Of a stretch of DNA of 64,000 nucleotides, positions 50,605 through 59,627 are shown in pieces. Every line of letters begins with the position of its first letter. Within the stretch, counting starts at the first letter, position 1. Made by a program: the position numbers and the translations under genes. This stretch comes from CAIOZA01 sp964464375 (GTDB taxonomy: Bacteria > Bacteroidota > Ignavibacteria > Kapaibacteriales > UBA2268). The DNA lies in the NCBI GenBank assembly GCA_964464375.1, contig CAYXFU010000012.1:31463-95462 (forward strand), in the 5' to 3' direction. A model generated the notes under the pieces. That model searched no databases. It saw nothing but the letters and a program-made list of their open reading frames with translations, and was not told the origin of the DNA.

Positions 50605-50629
50605 AAAAAAATTACTTTGTAATTTTTTT
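50605..50629 (-). terminator. AT-rich hairpin at the end of the gingipain-like gene
   Basis: An 11-bp stem (aaaaaaattac at 50605-50615 with 50619-50629) and 3-nt loop overlap the stop codon of the minus-strand gene. With only one G-C pair it is a weak terminator candidate. Confidence 0.45.
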
Positions 50630-52760
50630 ACGGCATTACTACTATCTTCTCAATCCTCTTAGTGGATGCAGTCTCTAATTTTACAAAATAAACTCCTGCC
50701 GGAACTTTGCCTCCTTGTCCCTGAGACAAATCCCACATAAATTCATGATTACCGGCAGAAAGATTCTCTGCCACAATCTGTCTGATTTCAATGCCGTTAA
50801 CATCGCAAATTGTTATTCTGGTAAAAGTATCGAATCCAAGCTCAAGAGATAGATTAGTAGTTGTAATAGCTGGATTCGGCTGACATTTAATCGAAACATT
50901 GTTGAATGAAATATCATTAACTCCAGTAACAATCAGATTTTTAACAATTCCTCTGCTCTGATTGATGAAAGTCCCGCTCTTCGATTTTGTTATTTTCTGT
51001 GTTCTGAGCATATAAAAGACCTCACCCTCGAACAATGTGGAGTCAGTATATGTATTAGTTGATTGATTAATAATCTTATTATTTATTTTCTCAAAAGGTC
51101 CGTCCGGTCCATTAGTTGATTTGTAAATATTATAACCGAGTATATCATCCATCACTACATCCCAGCTTAACTTAACAGGACTTCCATTTGGCTGATAAGC
51201 AGATAATGTCTTTGGAACTATGGGGTCAGACATATACATTCTTAGTGTAGGATCTCCCATAAGTGCCTGGTGTACCTGCTGGATTCCAATTGTATAAATT
51301 ATACCACCCGGATAACTAGGGGAATACATGTAGTTTGATTGGTACATGGAAGAGTTGTTCTGAGTTGTAACAGCAGAATAGCCTATAGGCAAGCCCATTC
51401 CCATGTGATGATAGAACCATTGTGGTCTTCCAGCCCAGGAGCATGTCAGGACTGATGGACTTGATGCTATTGCCGCTCTCATAAAAGCATTCTGAGCGTC
51501 CCAGTCACCAAAGTATGATCCAAAAAGCATTGTAAAAACACCTTTTGGAGATTTTGCTATAAAGTCTGCTGTACTTCCAACACCACCGGCTCCTGTATAG
51601 TTACCACCACCACAGCCATAAGCCCAAAGCATTGGTGTGGTTTCCAGTGATGTGAAAAAGTCATCTGCTTTGATGTTCGATGTCCCAACGAGTGATGCTA
51701 TTCTCCAACCTGATGTTGCAAATCCTTCAGGATAACCACCGAAATTATCATCAACTATACATTTGTATTGAGCATCCGACAATCCGATTCTGAATTTATG
51801 ATCCTTGTCCAGATAATTCTTGATTAGGTCTAATTCTGATACTTTGAAATCGGTCATATTATAGAAATCAATTCTGCCTACCTGAAGTGAAACGAGAGAT
51901 GGCATTAGTGATTGATCGAACTTTCCATCTCCGGGTATATTCTTGTTCTCAGCTCTTCCGGCAACTGAATTATTTATAGAATTATCAGACCAATTGTCTT
52001 CACCAAAGGATCCATAATACAGATCTGCGGGCCATGCACCTTTGTGATCCGGATGTGCATCAGGATTAAGATTGCCTGAGTAGGGTACCGGTACGCGTCC
52101 AATCAGTATAACTGCTTTTAATTTATCATATTCCTTGTCGTTTTCATCACTTATAATCTGCTTTGTAGCTTTTACGGCGGCACCATCAAATTTTTCAGCT
52201 CTCTGGGTATTCTTAACTACCACTTCCCAACCATCCAAAACAAGATCATTCTTTAATGTTGCCAATTCAGCTGTAATTAATGGTGCAATAGTATTATCAA
52301 CTAAAATCAACGTCTTCCCAAAACTTGGAGGAAGAATACCGTTTATTCCTGCACAAACATAGCCATAAGCATAGAATTGCTCGACCAAAACAGTATCTTT
52401 ACCATTAATCTTCTCATTGAATTGACCGTAAGATTGTGCATAAACCTTGTATTCATAAATCTCACCAACCTGAACATCCCTATCCTCATACGTATTTATT
52501 GATGAGTCTAAACCTGAAGGAACTAAATCTCCATCCCAACCATCGGCATTCAGCATTTTACGCTGAATTCTATATTTGACAGCAAGTTCATTCTTTACCC
52601 ATTTTAATGTAATAAACGGCGGAGATCCTAAAGTTGCTTCAGCTTCAACGAGAAGAGCCTGATCCCTATTTGTCGCACTACGCATTACTGATTCAGCTTG
52701 ATTTGCGAAAAGTAATGTAAGAATAAATAACAGTAATAAAAATCGTAAGCAATTCTTCAT
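50628..52760 (-). CDS. Gingipain-like (C25-type) T9SS-secreted protein, paralog 1
   Basis: A 710-residue secreted protein: signal peptide (1-20), fibronectin-like N-terminal domain (about 35-125), C25-like caspase-fold region (about 145-520), FnIII domain (about 530-620) and T9SS sorting domain (about 640-710, ending AGVYFVKLETASTKRIEKIVV). C25-like signs are ILIGRVPVPY, GRIDFYN and the closing ALMGDPTLRM. Where gingipains have catalytic GHG and Cys, I see YGCGGG (C383) and FGSYFGDWD (414-421), so the usual dyad is not evident. Conserved HPDHKGAWPADLYY (236-249) may be functional. A near paralog lies immediately upstream. Confidence 0.8.
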   Translation of the reverse strand: MKNCLRFLLLLFILTLLFANQAESVMRSATNRDQALLVEAEATLGSPPFITLKWVKNELAVKYRIQRKMLNADGWDGDLVPSGLDSSINTYEDRDVQVGEIYEYKVYAQSYGQFNEKINGKDTVLVEQFYAYGYVCAGINGILPPSFGKTLILVDNTIAPLITAELATLKNDLVLDGWEVVVKNTQRAEKFDGAAVKATKQIISDENDKEYDKLKAVILIGRVPVPYSGNLNPDAHPDHKGAWPADLYYGSFGEDNWSDNSINNSVAGRAENKNIPGDGKFDQSLMPSLVSLQVGRIDFYNMTDFKVSELDLIKNYLDKDHKFRIGLSDAQYKCIVDDNFGGYPEGFATSGWRIASLVGTSNIKADDFFTSLETTPMLWAYGCGGGNYTGAGGVGSTADFIAKSPKGVFTMLFGSYFGDWDAQNAFMRAAIASSPSVLTCSWAGRPQWFYHHMGMGLPIGYSAVTTQNNSSMYQSNYMYSPSYPGGIIYTIGIQQVHQALMGDPTLRMYMSDPIVPKTLSAYQPNGSPVKLSWDVVMDDILGYNIYKSTNGPDGPFEKINNKIINQSTNTYTDSTLFEGEVFYMLRTQKITKSKSGTFINQSRGIVKNLIVTGVNDISFNNVSIKCQPNPAITTTNLSLELGFDTFTRITICDVNGIEIRQIVAENLSAGNHEFMWDLSQGQGGKVPAGVYFVKLETASTKRIEKIVVMP

Positions 52761-52812
52761 AATATCTCCACGAAGTTCTTCTTAAAAAAATCAATTTAGG
52801 ATGTCTGTTAAC

Positions 52813-54843
52813 TTAATGTATTATTGAAACTTTTCCAAGATATAAATTCGAAGAAGTTCTAATTCTGATTAAATATAAACCACTGATGAGTGAGCTGATT
52901 GGTTCGTCGAGCCATATAATATTCGTTCCGGAACTTAGTTGGACTTTTCCTTTCTTATATATTTGGATGCCCTTCAAATCTGTTATTGTCAACTCTGCGT
53001 ATTGAGGTGTGTCCATAGTTAAATATATATTGAGATAATCGCTGCATGGATTGGGTCCGATTTCCATTTGCTTTATCTCAGAAGAGCTTATCACATCTGC
53101 TGTTAATGTTGTCTTTATAAAAGAACCATGATTCAGGTTGAAGTATGTTCCTGTTTCAGAGGTCTCTTTCTTTACAGTTCTTATCATATAGGTCAGATCA
53201 CCATTTGGTGCTGACTGATCAATGAATTCAAGTTTATCTGAGGAAACATTTGCAATTATTTCAAATTTTCCTGTATCGCCTACACTTCTGTATATCCTGT
53301 AAGATAGTACATCATTCCCTGGAGAATCCCATATCATTGATACTCTTCTAACTTTACTTATTATTACATCTTCTGTGATATTAAAATTTGCAACTTTAGG
53401 ATCGTACTTGAGTCTAAGAGTAGGATCTCCCATGAGGTTAATATGAGCACCGCGGGTTCCTTCCATCCCTGTGGATTGATACAACATATAAGTGTTGTTA
53501 GCAGAAATCATTGCTGAATATCCGATTGGCTCTCCCAAAGCCATGTGATGGAAGAACCAGAATGGTCTTCCGGACCAGCAGCATGTTAGGATCGATGGTT
53601 TAGATGCAAGAGTTGCTCGCATCAGGTTATCTTCTGAGTCCCAATCACCAAAGTAAGAACCAAGAAGTATGGTAAATATACTATTGACATTTTTAATTGC
53701 AAGCTGATCGGTATATACACTTAATGTGACTGAATTGTATGATCCTGAATTGCATGAATATGACCAAAGATAACTATTGCTCTCTTGTGATGGCATATAA
53801 CCCGCAGTATCAATGTTTTCGACACCAACCAAAGAATTGAAATTCATCCAGGCTGATGCTGCAAATGCTATACCAGAGTACATTTTGAAACCATCATCTA
53901 TCAGTCCCTTTTTTCTGGGAACATTAAGAGCACATCTAAAATTATGATTCTTATTCAGATAATTCCTGTATAATTCTGTCTCAGTCTCGATGAAGGATGG
54001 AAGATTATAAAAGTCAATTCTTCCAATTCTCACATCAGAACTTGTAATTGTGGATTGGTCGAACTTTCCGTCATGAGGCATGTTTCTGTTTTCAGATCTT
54101 TTAGCAGAAATATTATGTACATTCTCATCAGTCCAGTCACTATCATTGGTGGCATAGAACAAATCTGCAGGCCAGGCACCAACATGATCAGGATGTCCGT
54201 CCCATGCGGTATTTCCTGCATAAGGAACAGCAACTCTGCCAATAATAATAATTGTCAGTTGTTCCCCATTGCATTTTTCTTTTTCGTAATTGATTATATT
54301 TTTGATTCTTCTTACAGCAGAAGCACTGAATTTCTCAGTTCTTTCGACATTCTGTCTGGCAACCTTGTATCCATCACCTCTTAAATCATCTGAATATCTT
54401 GCCAATTCATTTTTCAAGCTTTCGCCAATAGTCTCATCAACAAGCATCAGAGCCGTACCACGGTAATCAGGTATTTCAACATCATAACCTGCATAAATAT
54501 ACCCATAACCCCAATACTCATCATTCTTTGTACCTTTGATTATCTGATATTCCCATTTGTTGCTTCCTGCTAAATTGGAATCAGTAAATGATGAAACCGT
54601 AGCATTAACAGAATCCAGAAATCTCCAGCCCTGCTCGTCTTTCAATTTTCTGTTAAGGTAGAATTTTGTCGCATTTACATCAGAATTGTCCCAGCTGAGG
54701 ATGATCTTCCTGTTTGGAGTGCTAGAGTCTATCTTAGCTTTTATGATAACAGAACGGTCATAAGTCCTGTCAGATGCGCTATACATCACAGTTAAGCTAA
54801 AGACAAAAGTCAAGATAAGTATATAATAATTTCTATTTTTCAA
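52813..54843 (-). CDS. Gingipain-like (C25-type) T9SS-secreted protein, paralog 2
   Basis: A 676-residue paralog of the next gene, 52 nt away, with the same domain order: signal peptide (1-22), N-terminal beta domain, C25-like region (about 125-490), FnIII domain and T9SS sorting domain (NPCSDYLNIYL to LYLGKVSIIH). Shared blocks are IIGRVAVPYAGNT, GHPDHVGAWPADLFY (216-230), GRIDFYN, LWSYSCNSG (C364), GSYFGDWD (395-402), HHMALGEPIGYSA and LMGDPTLRL. The start codon is TTG at 54843; a stop lies three codons upstream and no ATG precedes the signal peptide. A TAGTTTTG box (54893-54900) may be its -7 element. Confidence 0.8.
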   Translation of the reverse strand: MKNRNYYILILTFVFSLTVMYSASDRTYDRSVIIKAKIDSSTPNRKIILSWDNSDVNATKFYLNRKLKDEQGWRFLDSVNATVSSFTDSNLAGSNKWEYQIIKGTKNDEYWGYGYIYAGYDVEIPDYRGTALMLVDETIGESLKNELARYSDDLRGDGYKVARQNVERTEKFSASAVRRIKNIINYEKEKCNGEQLTIIIIGRVAVPYAGNTAWDGHPDHVGAWPADLFYATNDSDWTDENVHNISAKRSENRNMPHDGKFDQSTITSSDVRIGRIDFYNLPSFIETETELYRNYLNKNHNFRCALNVPRKKGLIDDGFKMYSGIAFAASAWMNFNSLVGVENIDTAGYMPSQESNSYLWSYSCNSGSYNSVTLSVYTDQLAIKNVNSIFTILLGSYFGDWDSEDNLMRATLASKPSILTCCWSGRPFWFFHHMALGEPIGYSAMISANNTYMLYQSTGMEGTRGAHINLMGDPTLRLKYDPKVANFNITEDVIISKVRRVSMIWDSPGNDVLSYRIYRSVGDTGKFEIIANVSSDKLEFIDQSAPNGDLTYMIRTVKKETSETGTYFNLNHGSFIKTTLTADVISSSEIKQMEIGPNPCSDYLNIYLTMDTPQYAELTITDLKGIQIYKKGKVQLSSGTNIIWLDEPISSLISGLYLIRIRTSSNLYLGKVSIIH

Positions 54844-55017
54844 TATGATTTAATTAAATGATTAAACGGTCACTTCACCAGATTTAATAACCCAAAACTA
54901 ACCAAAAAGTTGCACTATTAATTCAGATATTATTCGACTCATCATATTTATTATTATTTTCTGGATTCTATTCTTAAATTTGCAATCCTTCAAACAGATA
55001 ATATTAATAATCAATAT

Positions 55018-55581
55018 ATGAGTTTCTTAGAAATTGTTTTCATCTCTCTCGCTCTGGCTCTGGATGCTTTCGCTGTATCAATTGCCGGAGGTGCCTATTT
55101 TGTAAAACCTACTGCCCGTCAAAAGTTCCGGCTTTCTTTCCATTTCGGACTTTTCCAGTTTATTATGCCAATAATCGGTTGGCTCATAGGTAGCAGGATA
55201 GTCGATTTATTAAAAGACTATGACCATTGGATAGCATTAATCGTTCTTTTTGCAATAGGCGCTAAAATGATAATCGATTCGTTTAAAGGAGCAGAGGAAC
55301 GAATCGAAAGGGATATTTCCAAAGGCATGACAATGGTTGCATTATCTATTGTAACGAGCATAGATGCTCTTGCTGTTGGTTTCAGCTTTGGTATAATCGG
55401 CTCGGAAATAATTTTCCCGAGCATAATAATCGGTATAACAGCAGCAACTATGAGTCTGATCGGAATAAAACTTGGTCAATTCCTGTCGAATAAGTTCGGA
55501 AATCATGTTATCCTCATTGGTGGAATCATCCTTATTCTCATCGGATTAAACATCGTTCGCGAACATCTGAATATATTCTAA
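55018..55581 (+). CDS. mntP: MntP-family manganese efflux pump
   Basis: MntP exports Mn2+ through the inner membrane. The 187-residue protein has six hydrophobic helices arranged as a duplicated three-helix unit. The conserved acidic residues are in the expected helices: D17 in LALALDAFAVSIAGG and D115 in IVTSIDALAVGFSFG. Length fits the family (about 185-190). A TAAATTTG box (54975-54982) lies 35 nt upstream. I saw no convincing yybP-ykoY manganese riboswitch in the 170-nt leader. Confidence 0.92.
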   Translation: MSFLEIVFISLALALDAFAVSIAGGAYFVKPTARQKFRLSFHFGLFQFIMPIIGWLIGSRIVDLLKDYDHWIALIVLFAIGAKMIIDSFKGAEERIERDISKGMTMVALSIVTSIDALAVGFSFGIIGSEIIFPSIIIGITAATMSLIGIKLGQFLSNKFGNHVILIGGIILILIGLNIVREHLNIF

Positions 55582-55947
55582 ATATTTCATATTGTTATTA
55601 CTCTGTCATTCCTGTGAATACAGGAATCTTGCATTGATGCACACAAGCCACAAAATTGCCCCTTAGGTTTACTTTGCTTATCGTGGAAGACGGCTTTGTG
55701 CACAAAATCGGTGCGTCAGCATACACAATTGAAAACAACAAATTATTAGAAAAAACATAAAACGTTTAATATAATAAAAAAATTATGAAAATAAAATAAA
55801 TAGTTATATTAATTTTTAAATCCATAAATTGATTTATTAAATGTTCCAATTTACGAAAATTAGAAAATTTAACAAATGAAGAAAAATAATTATCTCAAGT
55901 AATTGAGAAATATAATAAATAATAAATTAAATATTAAAGGTAAAACT
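55582..55947. other. Gene-free stretch with palindromic elements
   Basis: A TGTCATTCCTG...CAGGAATCTTGCATT element (55604-55636) follows mntP. Next is a long imperfect inverted repeat: TGCACACAAGCC (55638-55649) against GGCTTTGTGCA (55692-55702), with GC-richer sequence between. From 55730 to 55947 the DNA is almost pure A/T with no signal I can name. Confidence 0.6.
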
Positions 55948-56004
55948 ATGTTAATAATAACTCGTATAAAACTGAAAATTGTAATTTCTATGGTGCTTCA
56001 ATGA
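55948..56004 (+). CDS. Possible 18-residue leader ORF
   Basis: An ATG at 55948, with AAAGG 6 nt upstream, opens an 18-codon frame whose TGA (56002-56004) overlaps the ATG of the T9SS gene at 56001 as ATGA. The T9SS gene has no Shine-Dalgarno of its own, so translation of this short frame could deliver ribosomes to it. No conservation evidence is available. Confidence 0.35.
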   Translation: MLIITRIKLKIVISMVLQ

Positions 56005-57218
56005 AAAAATTAATTATAATAATTCTATTATTACCTTTATTTCATCTTAATGCTGAATACAATTGGGTTCAAGAGACTACTCTTCCTTCATATGGAAATG
56101 AAATAATCAACAAAGACTCAATTGGAAATTATTATTATACTTCAATTGTCGGTCCATTCCTGTCAATTGATGGAATGAATTCATGGATAGAGAGGATAGC
56201 TTTTCAAAAAAAAGTTTTAGGATTTACGTTAGATAAAACCGGGAATCTTTATATTTGCAGTGACAGTCTTTATATTTCTAACAACATGGGAAAATCATAT
56301 TCTTCATATAAATTAAATATAAATATTAATGTGCCTACTTATTATTACTCGTCTAATATTTTATATCAAAATGATACATTTGCACTTGTTGTTAGTCATA
56401 CTTCTGATAGTATCTATTCTGATATTTATTATTCAATTGATAATTGTGTAAATTTTATTAGGACAATTAGATTCTCCGATACTGTTAATGCAATAAACGG
56501 GGGTAGAAATTCTATTTATACTAGTATTTTCGATAAGCATCATAATTATTATTTTTACAATATTGATTTAGGGATATATAAGATACAAAATATTTCTAAA
56601 CCTGAATATTCACATGCATATTCCATACCATATTCTTCTTACTGGACCGATTTCAAAATGATTGGGGATAGTATATTGGTATTTCTTTGGGACGGAATTT
56701 TGAAATATTCAAAAGATGAAGGAGAAACATGGCATGACTTTGAAAACCAACCGGCATACTTCTATACAATTGGAACAAATCAGAACACTCTATTGGCTGT
56801 TGATTTAGATCGATGCTGGAAGACTACCGATTTAGGTAAGACATGGGAAGTGATATGTTCAGGTCTTCTTTATTCGAGTTATATTGCTTCTCCATTAATA
56901 GCAGACAATGGTACAGTCTTTATTTGCAGACCCTATCATAATATAAGCGTACTGAAAGGAACTCTGATTACAGGTGCAGAAGAAGAGCCGAAAACATCTG
57001 AGAATGTTTACTACAGTGAGTTTACAAATTTAATTAATATAAAAACTGAAACTGAGATCGAATCCATTCAACTTTTTGATCTAATGGGCAATCAAATAAA
57101 TAATCTAAAAATATTTGGAAACGTGATTGATGCTACTTATCTGTCAAGTGGCACCTATTTTTACAGAATTAAAACCTTAGCAAGAACATTAACTGGAGTT
57201 GTTATAGTTAATAAATGA
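56001..57218 (+). CDS. T9SS-secreted BNR-like protein
   Basis: A 405-residue secreted protein: signal peptide (1-18, ending LNAE), then beta-propeller-like repeats with Asp-box-type turns (ISNNMGKSY, YSKDEGETWHDF, KTTDLGKTWEVI), similar to but fewer than in the gene at 34652. A T9SS sorting domain closes it (about 330-405: INIKTETEIESIQLFDLMG, then SSGTYFYRIKT and GVVIVNK). Codons are strongly AT-rich. The start lacks a Shine-Dalgarno but is overlapped by a possible leader ORF (55948-56004). Ligand unknown. Confidence 0.8.
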   Translation: MKKLIIIILLLPLFHLNAEYNWVQETTLPSYGNEIINKDSIGNYYYTSIVGPFLSIDGMNSWIERIAFQKKVLGFTLDKTGNLYICSDSLYISNNMGKSYSSYKLNININVPTYYYSSNILYQNDTFALVVSHTSDSIYSDIYYSIDNCVNFIRTIRFSDTVNAINGGRNSIYTSIFDKHHNYYFYNIDLGIYKIQNISKPEYSHAYSIPYSSYWTDFKMIGDSILVFLWDGILKYSKDEGETWHDFENQPAYFYTIGTNQNTLLAVDLDRCWKTTDLGKTWEVICSGLLYSSYIASPLIADNGTVFICRPYHNISVLKGTLITGAEEEPKTSENVYYSEFTNLINIKTETEIESIQLFDLMGNQINNLKIFGNVIDATYLSSGTYFYRIKTLARTLTGVVIVNK

Positions 57219-57291
57219 AGTCTCAGGCTTGGTTCCTGGGATGTATTTTGTAAGGATTGGAGATAGAGTCAATAAGTTTGTGAAAATATAA
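57211..57291 (+). pseudogene. Orphan T9SS sorting-domain tail
   Basis: In a different frame from the preceding gene, codons read NEVSGLVPGMYFVRIGDR then VNKFVKI and TAA. This matches the end of the T9SS gene at 41765 (LLPAGIYFVRIGDKVQKFIKL). The preceding gene already has its own sorting domain, so this is the leftover 3' end of another T9SS gene. There is no start codon or signal peptide for it. Confidence 0.7.
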
Positions 57292-57403
57292 AGGCACTGT
57301 CTTAACTGGGATTCTTTTGATTTTTATGATTAAAGACATGATTGAATAAAAAAGTATTTCATGCCTTTAATCACATTAATCCTACAAATCACAGTTCAGA
57401 CAA

Positions 57404-57440
57404 TGAAATTCATAGATTCCCGCCTTTGCGGGAGTTTCAC
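57404..57440. repeat. Dispersed palindromic element (inverted copy)
   Basis: GAAATTCATAGATTCCCGCC-TTTG-CGGGAGTTTCA contains the stem tcccgc/gcggga. Read on the minus strand it matches the family pattern (hairpin, GGAATCT, ATG-rich tag). It lies 12 nt beyond the minus-strand HicB-like stop. Confidence 0.55.
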
Positions 57441-57451
57441 AGAAGTGTGTT

Positions 57452-57751
57452 CTATTCCTTGGTTCTCTTCCACCTGTGTGAATGATGATTGCCTTCATTC
57501 TTGCAGTTTATGCAGTATAGCTCATCCCTGTAGGGCAATCTTCCGATCGGAAGGGGAATAAGCATTTCAGAATCCTGAGCTTTGTGAACCCATCTGTTCA
57601 TCTCTTTCAAGATGGCTTCCATTGCCTCGCTCTGAGTTTCGCCATGAGCTTCACAGCCATCTAATTCCGGTATTTCGGCTGTGAAATACTTGTTGTGGAA
57701 ATCCCAATAAATTGAGATCTGGTATTTGTAATCTTTAGTGGTCATCTTCAT
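57452..57751 (-). CDS. HicB-like protein with Cys/His C-terminal tail
   Basis: Residues 8-55 of this 99-residue protein match the HicB-like antitoxin fold (YQISIYWDFHNKYFTAEIPELDGCEAHGETQSEAMEAILKEM, seen as separate strands and helix). The usual DNA-binding ribbon-helix-helix is missing. Instead the C-terminus has C80, C83 (YCINC) and H89, H90, H92, a possible zinc site. No hicA gene adjoins. It overlaps the end of der by 17 nt, so it belongs to that operon. A stand-alone regulator or substrate-binding protein is as likely as an antitoxin. Confidence 0.7.
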   Translation of the reverse strand: MKMTTKDYKYQISIYWDFHNKYFTAEIPELDGCEAHGETQSEAMEAILKEMNRWVHKAQDSEMLIPLPIGRLPYRDELYCINCKNEGNHHSHRWKRTKE

Positions 57752-59063
57752 CCCAGCTTACATTTTTTCTTCTAAAAACAAACGAAATCGGCGTACCGGC
57801 GAAATCGTATAATCGTCTCATTGTTTTTTCCATAAATCTCTTGTATGCATCAGGTATAAGCTGAGGGTGATTGCAGAAAAAAGCAAACACCGGTGGCTCT
57901 ATGTTTACCTGTGTTACATAATTTATCCTTAGATCTCTACCCTGAATTGAGGGCGGTGGAGTCTTTTCGAGTTCCGGTAGAAATTCCTTGTTCAATTTTC
58001 CGGTCGAGATTCTGCATCTGCGTCTCTCAACAATTTGTTTTGCTACTTCAGGTATTTTTGTAATTCTTTGTTTTGTAACAGCGGAAATATAAATAACTTG
58101 TATATAAGTGTAAGTCTGCATCAATTCAAGAATATTTTTAGTATATTGATCTGCGGTCTTACTGTCCTTTTCGAGCAAATCCCACTTATTCACAGCAAGA
58201 ATTATTCCCTTGCGTTTTTCTGAAACCTGATTGATTATCTTCTTGTCCTGATCTTCCAACCCAAGCAATGCATCGAGAACAATCACTGCAACATCGCATC
58301 TTTCTATAGCTCTCGATGTTCTTAATGTGCTGTAGAATTCAATATTTTCCTTAACATTGCTCCTTCTGCGTAATCCTGCTGTATCTATCAACAGCATTTC
58401 CTCGCCATAATATTTGAGCACACTATCGACCGAATCGCGGGTTGTACCTGCAATATTGGTCACTATAGATCTCTCAACACCTAGTAAAGCATTGCAAATA
58501 CTTGATTTACCAACATTTGGTCTTCCAACTACTGCAATCTTGATTCTTGTATCGTTATGATCAGTGTCTGTATCATCTAAGTCTTTTACTACCTCATCAA
58601 GAAAATCACCTGTTTGTCTGCCATTGAGAGCAGATATTGGGAAAGGCTCACCGAGTCCAAGCATGTGGAATTCATAAGAATTCAGATCAACTTTTGGGTT
58701 GTCGCATTTATTAACAACCAGAACGACTGGTTTGCTCGAGTTTCTGAGTATTGTTGCTATGTCCAGATCGAATGGAGTTACACCATCGCGACCGTCCACT
58801 AAGAAAATAATTGAGTCGGCTTCTTCCATAGCGATATAAGCCTGCTCGCGAACCGCTTTCTCAATTGTATCGGCACTACCGGGAACAAATCCACCGGTAT
58901 CGATCAGCATGAAATGCTTACTGTTCCAGTCGGTTTCACCGTATATCCTGTCGCGCGTTACACCAGGAGTATCTTCAACAATTGCTTCCTTCTGTTTAAT
59001 AATTCTGTTAAACAGGGTAGATTTGCCTACATTAGGTCTTCCGACTATTGCTACTAAATTCAT
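57735..59063 (-). CDS. der: Ribosome-assembly GTPase Der (EngA)
   Basis: Der has two GTPase domains in tandem and acts in 50S subunit assembly. In 442 residues I see G1 GRPNVGKS twice (7-14 and about 178-185), G3 DTGG and DTAG (the latter DTAGLRRRS), G4 NKCD and NKWD, and a KH-like C-terminal domain (about 352-442, including FAFFCNHPQLIPDAYKRFMEKTMR). Length matches the family (about 435-490). pyrE lies 24 nt upstream and the HicB-like gene overlaps its end. Confidence 0.97.
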   Translation of the reverse strand: MNLVAIVGRPNVGKSTLFNRIIKQKEAIVEDTPGVTRDRIYGETDWNSKHFMLIDTGGFVPGSADTIEKAVREQAYIAMEEADSIIFLVDGRDGVTPFDLDIATILRNSSKPVVLVVNKCDNPKVDLNSYEFHMLGLGEPFPISALNGRQTGDFLDEVVKDLDDTDTDHNDTRIKIAVVGRPNVGKSSICNALLGVERSIVTNIAGTTRDSVDSVLKYYGEEMLLIDTAGLRRRSNVKENIEFYSTLRTSRAIERCDVAVIVLDALLGLEDQDKKIINQVSEKRKGIILAVNKWDLLEKDSKTADQYTKNILELMQTYTYIQVIYISAVTKQRITKIPEVAKQIVERRRCRISTGKLNKEFLPELEKTPPPSIQGRDLRINYVTQVNIEPPVFAFFCNHPQLIPDAYKRFMEKTMRRLYDFAGTPISFVFRRKNVSWDEDDH

Positions 59064-59087
59064 TAATTTTATCGATCTTATAATTGG

Positions 59088-59615
59088 TTATTTGCTTAAT
59101 TCTTTCAATTCAGACATCAGAAAAACAGGTCTCAACTCCAAACCTATTTCCCCAAGTGCTTCTCTTCCGCCGCTTTCTCTGTCGATTGTACATAATGCAA
59201 TTGTTATTTCTGCACCTTCTTTTCTTAAGTCCTCTGTACTCAGTAATATCTGACCACCTGAAGTAACAACATCTTCAATGATTACAACTTTTTTTCCTTT
59301 AATTTCTGCACCTTCTGCTAAAAGTCGCGTCCCGTGTTCTTTAGCTTTCTTTCTAACGAACACAACAGGTTTACCGGTTCTGATCGATAGTGCAGTAGCC
59401 AGAGGAATTCCTCCAACTTCAAGTCCTGCCAGAACATCGCAGTCTTCTGGTAAAAGCATTGCCATCTTTTCTGCTATGCTGACCAAAAGTTCCGGTCTGC
59501 TTTCAAATTGATATTTATCAAAATATTCATTACTAATCTTGCCTGATCTGAGCAGGAACTCTCCCGTCAAATGTGAAACATCGTATATTGCTTTGCCTAA
59601 TTCGTTCTTTGTCAT
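59088..59615 (-). CDS. pyrE: Orotate phosphoribosyltransferase
   Basis: PyrE makes orotidine monophosphate from orotate and PRPP. The 175-residue protein has the PRPP-binding motif VVIIEDVVTSGGQ (about 110-122), the flexible loop KKAKEHGTR (about 84-92) and the N-terminal SGKISNEYFD. It is shorter than E. coli PyrE (213) but typical for the short form. It sits between an M28 peptidase (12 nt upstream) and der (24 nt downstream) in a minus-strand operon. A dihydroorotate dehydrogenase-like gene is at 29355. Confidence 0.94.
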   Translation of the reverse strand: MTKNELGKAIYDVSHLTGEFLLRSGKISNEYFDKYQFESRPELLVSIAEKMAMLLPEDCDVLAGLEVGGIPLATALSIRTGKPVVFVRKKAKEHGTRLLAEGAEIKGKKVVIIEDVVTSGGQILLSTEDLRKEGAEITIALCTIDRESGGREALGEIGLELRPVFLMSELKELSK

Positions 59616-59627
59616 CTAATCCTCTTT

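Noticed and set aside
54844..55017. Manganese riboswitch (yybP-ykoY) ahead of mntP
   Set aside because: I could not find the conserved paired loops; the leader is short and AT-rich.
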